Positions 32,490-39,975 of a DNA stretch of 45,393 bases are shown here, in pieces; the first letter of the stretch is position 1, and each line of letters begins with the position of its first letter. A program made the position numbers and the translations under genes. The stretch is taken from positions 1-45,393 of the forward strand of contig JAGPFF010000015.1 in the NCBI GenBank assembly GCA_018056725.1, read 5' to 3'. The notes under the pieces were generated by a model. It had not been told where the DNA came from. It made no database searches and worked only from the letters and a program-made list of their open reading frames with translations. Source of the stretch: Anaerolineaceae bacterium. Lineage in GTDB: Bacteria; Chloroflexota; Anaerolineae; Anaerolineales; Anaerolineaceae.

Positions 32490-34229
32490 TTAATACCCGA
32501 GATCTTTCATTGCCTGGTCATCGGTTAAGCGGTCATCTTTGCCGAGCAGCTGCTGCCAGAAAACCTCATCGTACCTTCTCGAGCGCACCAGAATGGGCAT
32601 CGGCACCCCCCAGCCAAGCAGCAGCACCTCCTCCTTGGGCTGAAGCCTTGCCAGCATGCCGCGAAGAGCGTCACGACCGGCGAGACCGGAAAGCACCGCC
32701 GCAATATCGTTTTCGTCGCCCAGCCAGCCTGAGACCCGCGTGCCAAGCTGCGACATGACCTCATCAGAAATCTGGGAGGGTCGTTGGTCGATAATCAATA
32801 GAGTGACATAATATTTACGCATTTCGCGGGCGATGGTGCTGAACGTGGTCTGCGAAGCCATTTCACGGTTGAGAATTTTGTGCGCCTCCTCCACCGCTAT
32901 TACCAGGGGGCGAGGTTCCTTTTCCCCTTTGCCACGGAAGTTATTGGTCATCTCCTCCCAGGCTTCGCGTATTTTACGTGTGAGTAAATTGGACACGAGC
33001 AGGTAATCCAGATCTGATTCAAAATCGCCAAAGCTGAGCACCACATCCTTACCGTTTCTTAACAACTCGATGATTTCACGTAATGAATTGAGGGGAGCTT
33101 TCTCCTCATCTGGCAAAATGTATTTTCGATTGAAGACGCGGGTAAGTTTGCTGCGCAACCCTTCCGCTGCTGTCTCGTTTACTCCTGCCTGCTTTGCCCA
33201 GAATGCCACACTATCCGGTGCTGGTGTTTTTTTGCCGTCATCCGTTTCTACCACTGACCCCACCACCATCTGTCGGAACTCGCGGAACCAGTTTTGCGGA
33301 CCAAAGTGATGCACCAGTGCATCCAGGGTGGTGGGGGTGGTCTCGCGCAAATTGAGTTCGCGGGTGAGCAGCTCAATATCCTCCGGTTGGATGTCTGATT
33401 CGTGAATTTCAAGATGAAAATCAGGAGTGTGGTTACGGATCTTGGTTTCGCGTCCCAAACCAACCACACGCACCCTGCCGGGGAATTTGCTGCGCAGACC
33501 GACAACGGATTTACCGGTATCGGAAGCCGTATCATCAAAGCCATATTCGTTGTGCATATCGAGAATGAGAACTGAAGCCGCGTTGTGTTGAATGAGACCG
33601 GCAAGAAGGATGCGGGTGAGAAAGGATTTGCCAGTGCCGGTGGCGCCAAAAATGCCCGAGCTGCGCTGCACAAACTTGTCCAGGTCGATGCACACGGGGT
33701 GATCCTGTTCACGGGTTCTTCCGATTTCGAATTTCCCCTTTTCCTGCGGGTTGCCAAAAATCTCGGCGACATCTCCCGCGGAGGCGAGTCGGACGGCAGC
33801 GTGATGAGCAGGCACGGTTTTAATTGGAATGGGATGAGGTTCTTGAAGGAGCGATTTTCGCCAGCGCTCGTATTCTGCTGTGCCTGGTTCTGGACCGCGC
33901 TCCAGCATTAATGCGGGCAACACTTCAAGATTGGTGTAGAGGGTCTGGCTGGTCAACCTTCGGGTGATGGAATCGGATAATCTGCCCGCATTTTGCATTT
34001 CCGCGTATCGTGGATCGAGGGCACCAAGCTGCAAATCGGTTACCAGACCGTAAAACTGCCAGTTGCCGCTTTCGAGCACCACGAAGCCACCTTCCTGTAC
34101 CTCATAGGCTGGAACGGTAAGTCGAACGAAAAGGTTTGCCTTAAGCCCGCCGCCGATGACATAGCCGATGACGCTGTTTTCAGGATCAGAAATATTAAGG
34201 TTGAATCGGGATTCTTGAGGATTCATCAT
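32490..34229 (-). CDS. herA: HerA-like DNA translocase/helicase ATPase
   Basis: A 579-residue HerA-FtsK superfamily ATPase. An N-terminal HAS-barrel (residues ~15-70: SVIGYVIGGGLKANLFVRLTV, FVVLESGNWQFYGLVTDLQLG) precedes the P-loop domain with Walker A GATGTGKS (195-202), LILDMHNEYGF, Walker B LVIAVEEAH and a C-terminal RPSQISDEVMSQLGTRV block with the Arg finger. HerA hexamers load NurA and drive DNA-end resection. It is the last gene of the nurA/HAS/herA run, beginning 10 nt after the preceding stop. In bacteria the pair is best known from Deinococcus-Thermus. Confidence 0.88.
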   Translation of the reverse strand: MMNPQESRFNLNISDPENSVIGYVIGGGLKANLFVRLTVPAYEVQEGGFVVLESGNWQFYGLVTDLQLGALDPRYAEMQNAGRLSDSITRRLTSQTLYTNLEVLPALMLERGPEPGTAEYERWRKSLLQEPHPIPIKTVPAHHAAVRLASAGDVAEIFGNPQEKGKFEIGRTREQDHPVCIDLDKFVQRSSGIFGATGTGKSFLTRILLAGLIQHNAASVLILDMHNEYGFDDTASDTGKSVVGLRSKFPGRVRVVGLGRETKIRNHTPDFHLEIHESDIQPEDIELLTRELNLRETTPTTLDALVHHFGPQNWFREFRQMVVGSVVETDDGKKTPAPDSVAFWAKQAGVNETAAEGLRSKLTRVFNRKYILPDEEKAPLNSLREIIELLRNGKDVVLSFGDFESDLDYLLVSNLLTRKIREAWEEMTNNFRGKGEKEPRPLVIAVEEAHKILNREMASQTTFSTIAREMRKYYVTLLIIDQRPSQISDEVMSQLGTRVSGWLGDENDIAAVLSGLAGRDALRGMLARLQPKEEVLLLGWGVPMPILVRSRRYDEVFWQQLLGKDDRLTDDQAMKDLGY

Positions 34230-34239
34230 GGTTCTCTTT

Positions 34240-34842
34240 CTACTCGATGACCGTTGAAATTGCGGTCAGAATGTCCATTAGCTGCGGATAATCGTCCTTA
34301 AGCAGGGCAATGATTTCATTTAGAAACTGATCGCGCCATTCGGCTGCATCCGCAGCATTGGATACGCTCAGTACTTGCTTCAAGTGTGCGGTCACCAAAT
34401 CAACGGCAGGGATCTCTTCGTTGCGTAAGAGAGCTCTCAGATAGCCCGGACGGTTGCCTGAGGTAAAATGCTGGATCTCTTGCCCATCGCAGCGGAAGAT
34501 TTCATCCAGCGCCAGCGGAGGAGTGGGAATACGTGTATGAAACACCTGCCCCGGGGCATTCTCCCAGCCGACAAAAACCACACTGATTTCAATCGGTACA
34601 TTGCGGTTCTGGCGGTTATCCTCAATCACTTCAGAGGAAACTTCCGAGCTGACCAGTTGGCGTACCAGCCCATCATCATCAATGAAGATCTCGTGAACGA
34701 GACCATAGATCTTTGTGCCGTCATCGAGCGGGATTCGTACCATTTCACCGAAGGCTGGTGTGGTTGTCTGACTTAATCGGCAACCCATGACGCAGCCAGT
34801 GGTATTGGCACGTAATAATCGACCAATCGCGATCGCAGTCAT
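34240..34842 (-). CDS. HAS-barrel-like protein between nurA and herA
   Basis: A 200-residue soluble protein. Its N-terminal ~60 residues (IGRLLRANTTGCVMGC, then GEMVRIPLDDGTKIYGLVHEIFIDDDGLVRQLV) alternate short strands in the same pattern as the N-terminus of the neighbouring HerA, suggesting a stand-alone HAS barrel. The rest is mixed, with a helical C-terminus (AEWRDQFLNEIIALLKDDYPQLMDILTAI). No nuclease or ATPase motif is visible. It overlaps the end of nurA by 4 nt and is followed by herA at 10 nt, so it is probably a structural partner of the resection complex. The HAS assignment is by eye. Confidence 0.6.
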   Translation of the reverse strand: MTAIAIGRLLRANTTGCVMGCRLSQTTTPAFGEMVRIPLDDGTKIYGLVHEIFIDDDGLVRQLVSSEVSSEVIEDNRQNRNVPIEISVVFVGWENAPGQVFHTRIPTPPLALDEIFRCDGQEIQHFTSGNRPGYLRALLRNEEIPAVDLVTAHLKQVLSVSNAADAAEWRDQFLNEIIALLKDDYPQLMDILTAISTVIE

Positions 34843-36005
34843 CGAATTAACCTCTTTCTTCCTGAATAGTTTTTATGTACCTGCTTTTCAGACTGACGGG
34901 AGGGTGAAAAACCCTGTCGTAGCAGTTCTTTTTCGATCAACGTGGTGACTTGCTGACGGTCATCCATTTTCACCACAGCAATTTCATGGGCACGAATAAG
35001 GGGATAAGGGTAGGGCGCTGAACCGCCAAAACTTGCTTGTTCGACCAACACCGCTTGCAGCGCCTGGACCTGAGATGGATTTTCAACCACCCATTGGGGG
35101 ATCTCAACCCGGGCAAAAGCGGGTAAGTGATCCAAACCCACATTGAGATAGAAAAAGTGCAACATCTTTCGATTCGTGTAGTCGGCACTGCCGCGAGACT
35201 GTAGCCGAAAGATCGCCGACCGCTCACCCGGTGCCAGCCGGGAAGCAAAGAGTGCCAGATCGGTAAGACCATGAATGTCGCTTTGATCTTCTTTTATCGA
35301 CTGTTCCTGATGAATGAGCGAAAGCAGTTGAACTACCAGGTCAGCACGGGGGCGGGATACATACCCTGCAGTAATCGTTCCCTGGAAAGCCAAATCCTCC
35401 AGCGCGTGAAGGTATTGGTTGAAATAAGGGCGAAAAACCTGATCCTGGCGTGGCTCATGATAAAGTTCGAGAGGACCATCGGTAAGGGTGATCACCGGGG
35501 AGGGAAGCCCGGCTGAAAGTTCTGCCAGTGCCTGCCGTTCAAGTACATCCCTTCGCAAAGCGATCAGATCTTCTGAAATGGTTCCGTCAGCAGGATATAG
35601 ATCATCACCGAAAATTAATGAAGAACGGACATGCTCCGCGGGGATGCGACCGCTGCCCGGTTCGATGTGAAAGATACCAATGTTGATTAAGCCGTAGAGA
35701 ACTGTATCATGAGGGTCTGGATTGATTTGTGACCCATCAGCGGAAAGAATGTGGCAGGCTGGTGCAGGGAGACTTACAGGGATGTGCGCATTAAGGGGCT
35801 CACTTACAGGCACGGCACAGCGCAGATTGTTGTTCCGGCTTAAGGCTTTGTCCACCATTTGTTGCAGGGCGATGAGGTCGCTGGCGCGCTCATCCAGTAG
35901 CGAAGAAAACCTTTGGAGAAGTACGCTCAGCCCCGATTCTTGCACGCGGGCTTGCTCTCCCATACGAATAATTTGATCTTTCAGGTGTAGATAATTAACA
36001 GGCAT
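34839..36005 (-). CDS. nurA: NurA 5'-3' nuclease domain protein
   Basis: A 388-residue NurA nuclease (RNase-H-like fold). The key acidic motif SADGSQ (Asp90) starts the core, TLTDGPLELY carries the second acid, and the C-terminal PLIRAHEIAVVKMDDR block is typical. NurA with HerA resects DNA ends for recombination. The open frame extends 13 codons to 36044, but that ATG overlaps the -10 box, and AAGGGG lies just before ATG 36005, so the latter is chosen. It is the first gene of the three-gene unit and overlaps the next by 4 nt. Confidence 0.85.
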   Translation of the reverse strand: MPVNYLHLKDQIIRMGEQARVQESGLSVLLQRFSSLLDERASDLIALQQMVDKALSRNNNLRCAVPVSEPLNAHIPVSLPAPACHILSADGSQINPDPHDTVLYGLINIGIFHIEPGSGRIPAEHVRSSLIFGDDLYPADGTISEDLIALRRDVLERQALAELSAGLPSPVITLTDGPLELYHEPRQDQVFRPYFNQYLHALEDLAFQGTITAGYVSRPRADLVVQLLSLIHQEQSIKEDQSDIHGLTDLALFASRLAPGERSAIFRLQSRGSADYTNRKMLHFFYLNVGLDHLPAFARVEIPQWVVENPSQVQALQAVLVEQASFGGSAPYPYPLIRAHEIAVVKMDDRQQVTTLIEKELLRQGFSPSRQSEKQVHKNYSGRKRLIR

Positions 36006-36035
36006 GCGACCCCTTATTTTCGAACATTTGTTTGA

Positions 36036-36041
36036 ATTATA
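36036..36041 (-). promoter_or_regulatory. -10 of the nurA/HAS/herA operon
   Basis: TATAAT on the minus strand, 30 nt before the chosen nurA start. It rules out the upstream in-frame ATG at 36044 as a start. The -35 is weak (TTGTGC at 18 nt). Confidence 0.5.
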
Positions 36042-36208
36042 CATGATTCATCCGGCAGCGCACAAGCTAGAGAAGGTTCGGAATCTTAAAACTTCCACGT
36101 TAAACGAAAGAAAACACATCTCTCTGTAGGAAGTCATCCCGGGGAAGATCATTGACTTCTCATTGATGAATTTTGTCCACGATCAAACTGGAAAAAACCG
36201 CCAGATTC

Positions 36209-36237
36209 TTGACCCTCTTTCTCTATCGTACTATAAT
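36209..36237 (+). promoter_or_regulatory. Promoter of the fmdB-like gene
   Basis: TTGACC (36209-36214), 17-nt spacer, TATAAT (36232-36237). It gives a leader of about 36 nt that contains GAGGTG. Confidence 0.8.
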
Positions 36238-36279
36238 TTCATTCGTTGTAAAATTGCTAGCAAAAATAGAGGTGTTCTT

Positions 36280-36588
36280 ATGCCGGTATACACATATCGG
36301 TGCGAAAATTGCGGAATTCAATTCGATCAGACTCAAAAATTTTCCGATCCCCCATTGACAAAATGCCCGGAATGCGGAAAAAAGAGCCTGAAAAAAGTTT
36401 ATATGCCGGTAGGGATTGTGTTTAAAGGTTCAGGGTTTTACGCCACCGATCACCGTTCACCCTCGGGGAATACTCCCCATTCTACGGCGAAACATGAAGA
36501 GCCAAAACCAGCCGATAAACCCGAAACAACGGGCGGTTCCGCTAAATCCACCGAAAATACAACCCCTGCAGCCGGGGAAAAAGATTAA
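36280..36588 (+). CDS. FmdB-family zinc-ribbon protein
   Basis: A 102-residue protein starting MPVYTYRCENCG. A single zinc ribbon is formed by Cys8/Cys11 and Cys29/Cys32 (CPECG), and KKVYMPVGIVFKGSGFYATD follows, as in the FmdB/CxxC_CxxC_SSSS family of putative regulators. The last ~40 residues are a disordered, Pro/Lys/Glu/Thr-rich tail. The function of the family is not established; a transcription or translation-related role is usually guessed. The frame is open upstream to 36163, but the promoter and GAGG site support ATG 36280. Confidence 0.85.
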   Translation: MPVYTYRCENCGIQFDQTQKFSDPPLTKCPECGKKSLKKVYMPVGIVFKGSGFYATDHRSPSGNTPHSTAKHEEPKPADKPETTGGSAKSTENTTPAAGEKD

Positions 36589-36737
36589 TACTTCCCGTTA
36601 AAAAAGTGGCTCCCCGGTCCTGTTGGTTATGATGCGAATAAAGATTGACCGGCGAGTTATTGATAGGTTTTGTCAGACCGCTGATAGGTTCTGAGAGGCA
36701 GTCTCTTCTAGACTCATCCATATTACGCGAGGTAAGT

Positions 36738-36887
36738 ATGACCAAAAATAAAACGCAGGCGCCTGGGTTGAAAAACTCGCGCAAATCCGCTCAACAGCGA
36801 AAAATCCGCCTGCAGCAAGTCATCCTCGCCGTGATCGGTATCGTGGTTATTATTTCCATGGTACTGGCGCTGGCGATGAATTACTAG
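36738..36887 (+). CDS. Small single-helix membrane protein, 49 aa
   Basis: A 49-residue protein: a basic, polar N-terminus (KNKTQAPGLKNSRKSAQQRKIRLQ) and one membrane helix (VILAVIGIVVIISMVLALAM, residues 28-47). By the positive-inside rule the N-terminus is cytoplasmic. A GAGGT site lies close before the ATG at 36738, and the DUF4173 gene starts 7 nt after its stop. The upstream extension of the frame to 36645 has no ribosome-binding site. No family is recognised. Confidence 0.55.
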   Translation: MTKNKTQAPGLKNSRKSAQQRKIRLQQVILAVIGIVVIISMVLALAMNY

Positions 36888-36894
36888 AGGAAAA

Positions 36895-38469
36895 ATGCCT
36901 AAACATCAGAAGTGGTTTTGGCTGACGGCTCTCGTCGCAGCCTGGTTGTTCGATTTCCTTTTTTGGAACAAATCTGCCAATATTGCTTTCTTCATCTGGA
37001 TCCTCGTCCTGCTCGCGGCGGGATACTTGCTTTCCTGGAAGGAAGGGAAGCGTCCGAGTAGTCGTAGTTTGATTCTGACCGCCGCCATCCTTGTTTTTGC
37101 CGCAGTGATGTTCTTACGGCGGGAGGAGATGACGCGGGCGTTGAGCGTACTTCTTTCCTTTGGCGGTCTGCTGCTTCTCGCAGCCACTTTCCTTGATGGC
37201 TACTGGCCTTGGTATCGGGTGCGCGATTATGTAGTGGAATTATTCAAAGTGATTGGCGGTGGTTTTTCGGGCGCGATTCTCATGGCATCCAAGAAGAATA
37301 CATCCCCTTCGCTCGAAGGAACCCAACAGCAGAGCCGCTGGAGCAGGGTGTGGCCAATCCTGCGTGGTATTTTGATCGCTTTACCGATCCTGGCTGTTTT
37401 TGCCGTCCTGCTCTCCTCTGCCGATCCGATCTTTGGTGACTGGATCAAAAAGATTTTCAATCTGGAAAAGCTGCCTGAGTATCTCTTCCGGCTCTTCTAT
37501 ATTTTGCTCATCGCGGGTTTTTTGGTGGGCGTTTATCTGAAAGCCGTTCTGCCTGCACACACCGCGGAAAAGCCTGATCCCAACCAACCTTGGATGAAAC
37601 CTTTCCTTGGCTGGACGGAAGGCGGGATCATTCTTACTGCAGTTAACCTCTTATTCCTCACTTTTGTCATCATTCAGGTGCGTTACCTTTTTGGCGGAGC
37701 CGCGAACATCAACGAAACGGGTTATACCTATGCAGAATACGCGCGTAAAGGCTTTTTCGAATTGGTGGCAGTGGCTGTACTGAGCCTGGGGTTGTATCTT
37801 GTATTGAACACCATCACCCGCACCGAGAAGCGGAAATCGAAAATTGCCTTCTCCGCTCTTTCAGTGTTGCTTATGGCGAATGTGACGGTAATACTGGCTT
37901 CATCCCTGATGCGCTTGATGCTGTATGAACAGGCGTACGGTTTTTCGAGATTGCGCACCTACACCCATGTGTTTATCTACTGGCTGGCAGCGCTTTTGTT
38001 AGTAACGATCGTTTTAGAACTCCTCCACAAGCGTGGTCATTTCGGGCTGGCATTGCTCATTGTCGTGGTAGGTTTTGGCGCCAGCGTAGCAATCCTGAAT
38101 GTGGATGGGTTCATCGTTAACCAAAATGTCAAGCAGGCAGGATCCGGAGAAGGTTTGGATGTCAATTATCTCAATTCTCTTTCCACCGATGCCGTACCGG
38201 CAATGATCCAACAGTATTCCGATCCAGCTCTTCCGTCAGCAACGCGAGAAAAATTGGGTGCCTCGTTGGCTTGTCGGCAAAAAGTGACCAATAACCCGGC
38301 GGATTTGCTCTGGCAGGAGTTCAATTTGAGTGAATCAAACGCCTATCACTTGCTGCAGAAAAATGCATCAAGCTGGCAGCAATATCGACCCTATTTGATG
38401 GACAATGAATGGTTTATCAAGGTGGAGGGCGAGGAGATTGCCTGCAGTACCTTTATGGGATTGGATTGA
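36895..38469 (+). CDS. DUF4173-type polytopic membrane protein
   Basis: A 524-residue protein with roughly eleven or twelve hydrophobic segments over residues 8-420 and a hydrophilic C-terminal region (~420-524). The YTYAEYARKGFFELVAVAVLSLGLYL stretch (as two blocks, ~residues 278-300) and the following YGFSRLRTYTHVFIYWLA motif are characteristic of DUF4173/DUF4153 proteins, whose role is unknown. The C-terminal part contains LDVNYLNSLSTDAVPAMIQQY, which often ends this family and lies outside the membrane. GAGGAAAA precedes the ATG. It is the last gene of its unit, with the small membrane protein directly upstream. Confidence 0.78.
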   Translation: MPKHQKWFWLTALVAAWLFDFLFWNKSANIAFFIWILVLLAAGYLLSWKEGKRPSSRSLILTAAILVFAAVMFLRREEMTRALSVLLSFGGLLLLAATFLDGYWPWYRVRDYVVELFKVIGGGFSGAILMASKKNTSPSLEGTQQQSRWSRVWPILRGILIALPILAVFAVLLSSADPIFGDWIKKIFNLEKLPEYLFRLFYILLIAGFLVGVYLKAVLPAHTAEKPDPNQPWMKPFLGWTEGGIILTAVNLLFLTFVIIQVRYLFGGAANINETGYTYAEYARKGFFELVAVAVLSLGLYLVLNTITRTEKRKSKIAFSALSVLLMANVTVILASSLMRLMLYEQAYGFSRLRTYTHVFIYWLAALLLVTIVLELLHKRGHFGLALLIVVVGFGASVAILNVDGFIVNQNVKQAGSGEGLDVNYLNSLSTDAVPAMIQQYSDPALPSATREKLGASLACRQKVTNNPADLLWQEFNLSESNAYHLLQKNASSWQQYRPYLMDNEWFIKVEGEEIACSTFMGLD

Positions 38470-38483
38470 GATTCGCTATCGGG

Positions 38484-38855
38484 CTAAATCAGGTTTCTCG
38501 GGTCACGAACCGGACTGATGAGGACGCCATTCCAGCCAAAGCGTACCAGGTCAATACTATCCTGTGAATCGAACTCGATCCCTTCTTCCTCAAGCAGCTG
38601 ACGCTGGAGAAACCCACCCATGCCAAAACCATGTGGGCTGATCCTGCCACGGGCATTGATCACCCGTTGCCAGGGCACCTCTTCAAAATCAGTCCGCGTG
38701 CGATACTTATCCAGTGAGGCGAGGGCAAACCCCACCATTTGAGCTGAACACCGCCCTGTCATGCGGGAGATTTGTCCGTAAGTGGCTACCTGACCACGTG
38801 GGATCTGGCGCACAATTGCAAAGATCAAATCGTAAAGCCTTGGCTCTTCCTCCAT
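38484..38855 (-). CDS. Alkyltransferase-like protein (ATL), non-catalytic MGMT relative
   Basis: A 123-residue protein with the DNA-binding domain of O6-alkylguanine-DNA alkyltransferases: IPRGQVATYGQIS, a recognition helix around RMTGRCSAQMVGFAL, and VPWQRVINARGRIS. In active enzymes the last motif is PCHR; here Cys is replaced by Trp62 (PWQR), as in ATL proteins, so it cannot accept alkyl groups. ATLs bind alkylated guanine, bend the DNA and recruit nucleotide excision repair. The C-terminus (~35 residues after GFLQRQLLEEEGIEF) is longer than in the shortest members. The start lies 7 nt after a TATAAT with no ribosome-binding site. Confidence 0.85.
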   Translation of the reverse strand: MEEEPRLYDLIFAIVRQIPRGQVATYGQISRMTGRCSAQMVGFALASLDKYRTRTDFEEVPWQRVINARGRISPHGFGMGGFLQRQLLEEEGIEFDSQDSIDLVRFGWNGVLISPVRDPRNLI

Positions 38856-38862
38856 GAGGATT

Positions 38863-38868
38863 ATTATA
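38863..38868 (-). promoter_or_regulatory. -10 of the ATL gene, predicted leaderless
   Basis: TATAAT on the minus strand ends 7 nt before the ATG. The interval (AATCCTC) has no Shine-Dalgarno. It faces away from the flippase promoter 39 nt further on. Confidence 0.55.
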
Positions 38869-38906
38869 CGAAATCTGCCTGGTTAAGAAAATCCTTAAAG
38901 GCTTCA

Positions 38907-38915
38907 TGGTAGAAT
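38907..38915 (+). promoter_or_regulatory. Extended -10 of the flippase-like gene, predicted leaderless
   Basis: TGGTAGAAT (TGn plus TAGAAT) ends 7 nt before the ATG at 38923; no Shine-Dalgarno lies between. Confidence 0.55.
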
Positions 38916-38922
38916 CACTCTT

Positions 38923-39975
38923 ATGAAAAAATGGCAATTTTGGCTCGGAGTATTGATCAGTGCAGTGTTTCTCTATTTTGCGTTGCAAGGGTTGAATCTG
39001 GGGGAGTTCTGGGGAGCAGTAAAAAGCGCCAATTATTGGTGGATCCTTCCGGGCATTGTAGTATATTTTCTCGGGGTGTGGGTTAGAGCCTGGCGCTGGC
39101 ATTATTTGTTGAAACCTGTAAAGCCGGTATCCACTCGGGTGATGTTCCCAATTACCTGCATCGGTTACATGGGGAACAACATTTATCCGGCGCGGGCGGG
39201 TGAGGTGCTCCGGGCGGTGGTGCTTAAGCGCAAGGAGAGCGTACCCATTTCAGCTTCACTGGCAACCATCATCGTGGAACGTATCTTTGATGGCGTGGTC
39301 ATGCTGGCTTTCGTTTTTCTCAATCTACCGGCACTTGCCAGAGTGGCTTCATACGAATCCGGATTCATTGGCAATATTCAAAATCTCGCCTTGATTGGCG
39401 CTGGCATTTTTGCCGTTGCACTGGTCATCTTTTTGCTGGCGGCGATGTTCCCGCGGCAAACCGAAAAGATCGGTCAATGGCTGATTGATCGCCTTTTGCC
39501 CAAAAAAGCCCGTGAAAAAACCTCTGGCATAATGTTGAAGTTTCTAGAAGGTCTGGCTTCTCTGCGCTCACCGGTAAATATCTTCATGGTCTTCGTTACT
39601 TCAGTGATTATTTGGCTGCTCGAAACCGTAAAGTACTGGTTTGTGATGCATGCCTTCACATTTACAGTAAGTTTTTTCGCGTTGATGCTCTTGAATGGCA
39701 TTGCCAATCTGGCGACCACGATCCCCTCAGCGCCGGGATATATTGGCACCTGGGAAGCTGTAACCAAGGCTGTGTTGATGGCTTTTGGGGTGGGCGGAGC
39801 TGAAGCGCTGGGTTATGCGGTGGTGCTCCATGTGGCGCTCTGGCTGCCCATCACTCTGCTTGGCGCTTTCTACATGACCCGGGAAGGCATTCATTGGGAT
39901 GATTCAATGCGCCGGGAAACCGCTGCAACGGATAGCTCCACTGCTGTTCAACCTGCAAAGGAGACAGAGTTATGA
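38923..39975 (+). CDS. Flippase-like integral membrane protein (LPG synthase TM / UPF0104 family)
   Basis: A 350-residue membrane protein of the lysylphosphatidylglycerol-synthase transmembrane (AglD/YbhN-like) family, without the synthase domain. It shows the family blocks VWVRAWRWHYLLKPV, a GYMGNNIYPARAGEVLRAVVL motif (residues ~85-105), a TIIVERIFDGVVMLAF stretch, and the late IPSAPGYIGTWEAV motif. About eight hydrophobic helices are visible. Members are linked to lipid-linked sugar or lipid translocation. The stop overlaps the start of an FAD oxidoreductase (ATGA), so the two are coupled. The start seems leaderless. Confidence 0.85.
   Translation: MKKWQFWLGVLISAVFLYFALQGLNLGEFWGAVKSANYWWILPGIVVYFLGVWVRAWRWHYLLKPVKPVSTRVMFPITCIGYMGNNIYPARAGEVLRAVVLKRKESVPISASLATIIVERIFDGVVMLAFVFLNLPALARVASYESGFIGNIQNLALIGAGIFAVALVIFLLAAMFPRQTEKIGQWLIDRLLPKKAREKTSGIMLKFLEGLASLRSPVNIFMVFVTSVIIWLLETVKYWFVMHAFTFTVSFFALMLLNGIANLATTIPSAPGYIGTWEAVTKAVLMAFGVGGAEALGYAVVLHVALWLPITLLGAFYMTREGIHWDDSMRRETAATDSSTAVQPAKETEL

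Noticed and set aside
38484..38855. Active O6-methylguanine methyltransferase
   Set aside because: The acceptor Cys is replaced by Trp (PWQR), so an alkyltransferase-like protein is the better call.
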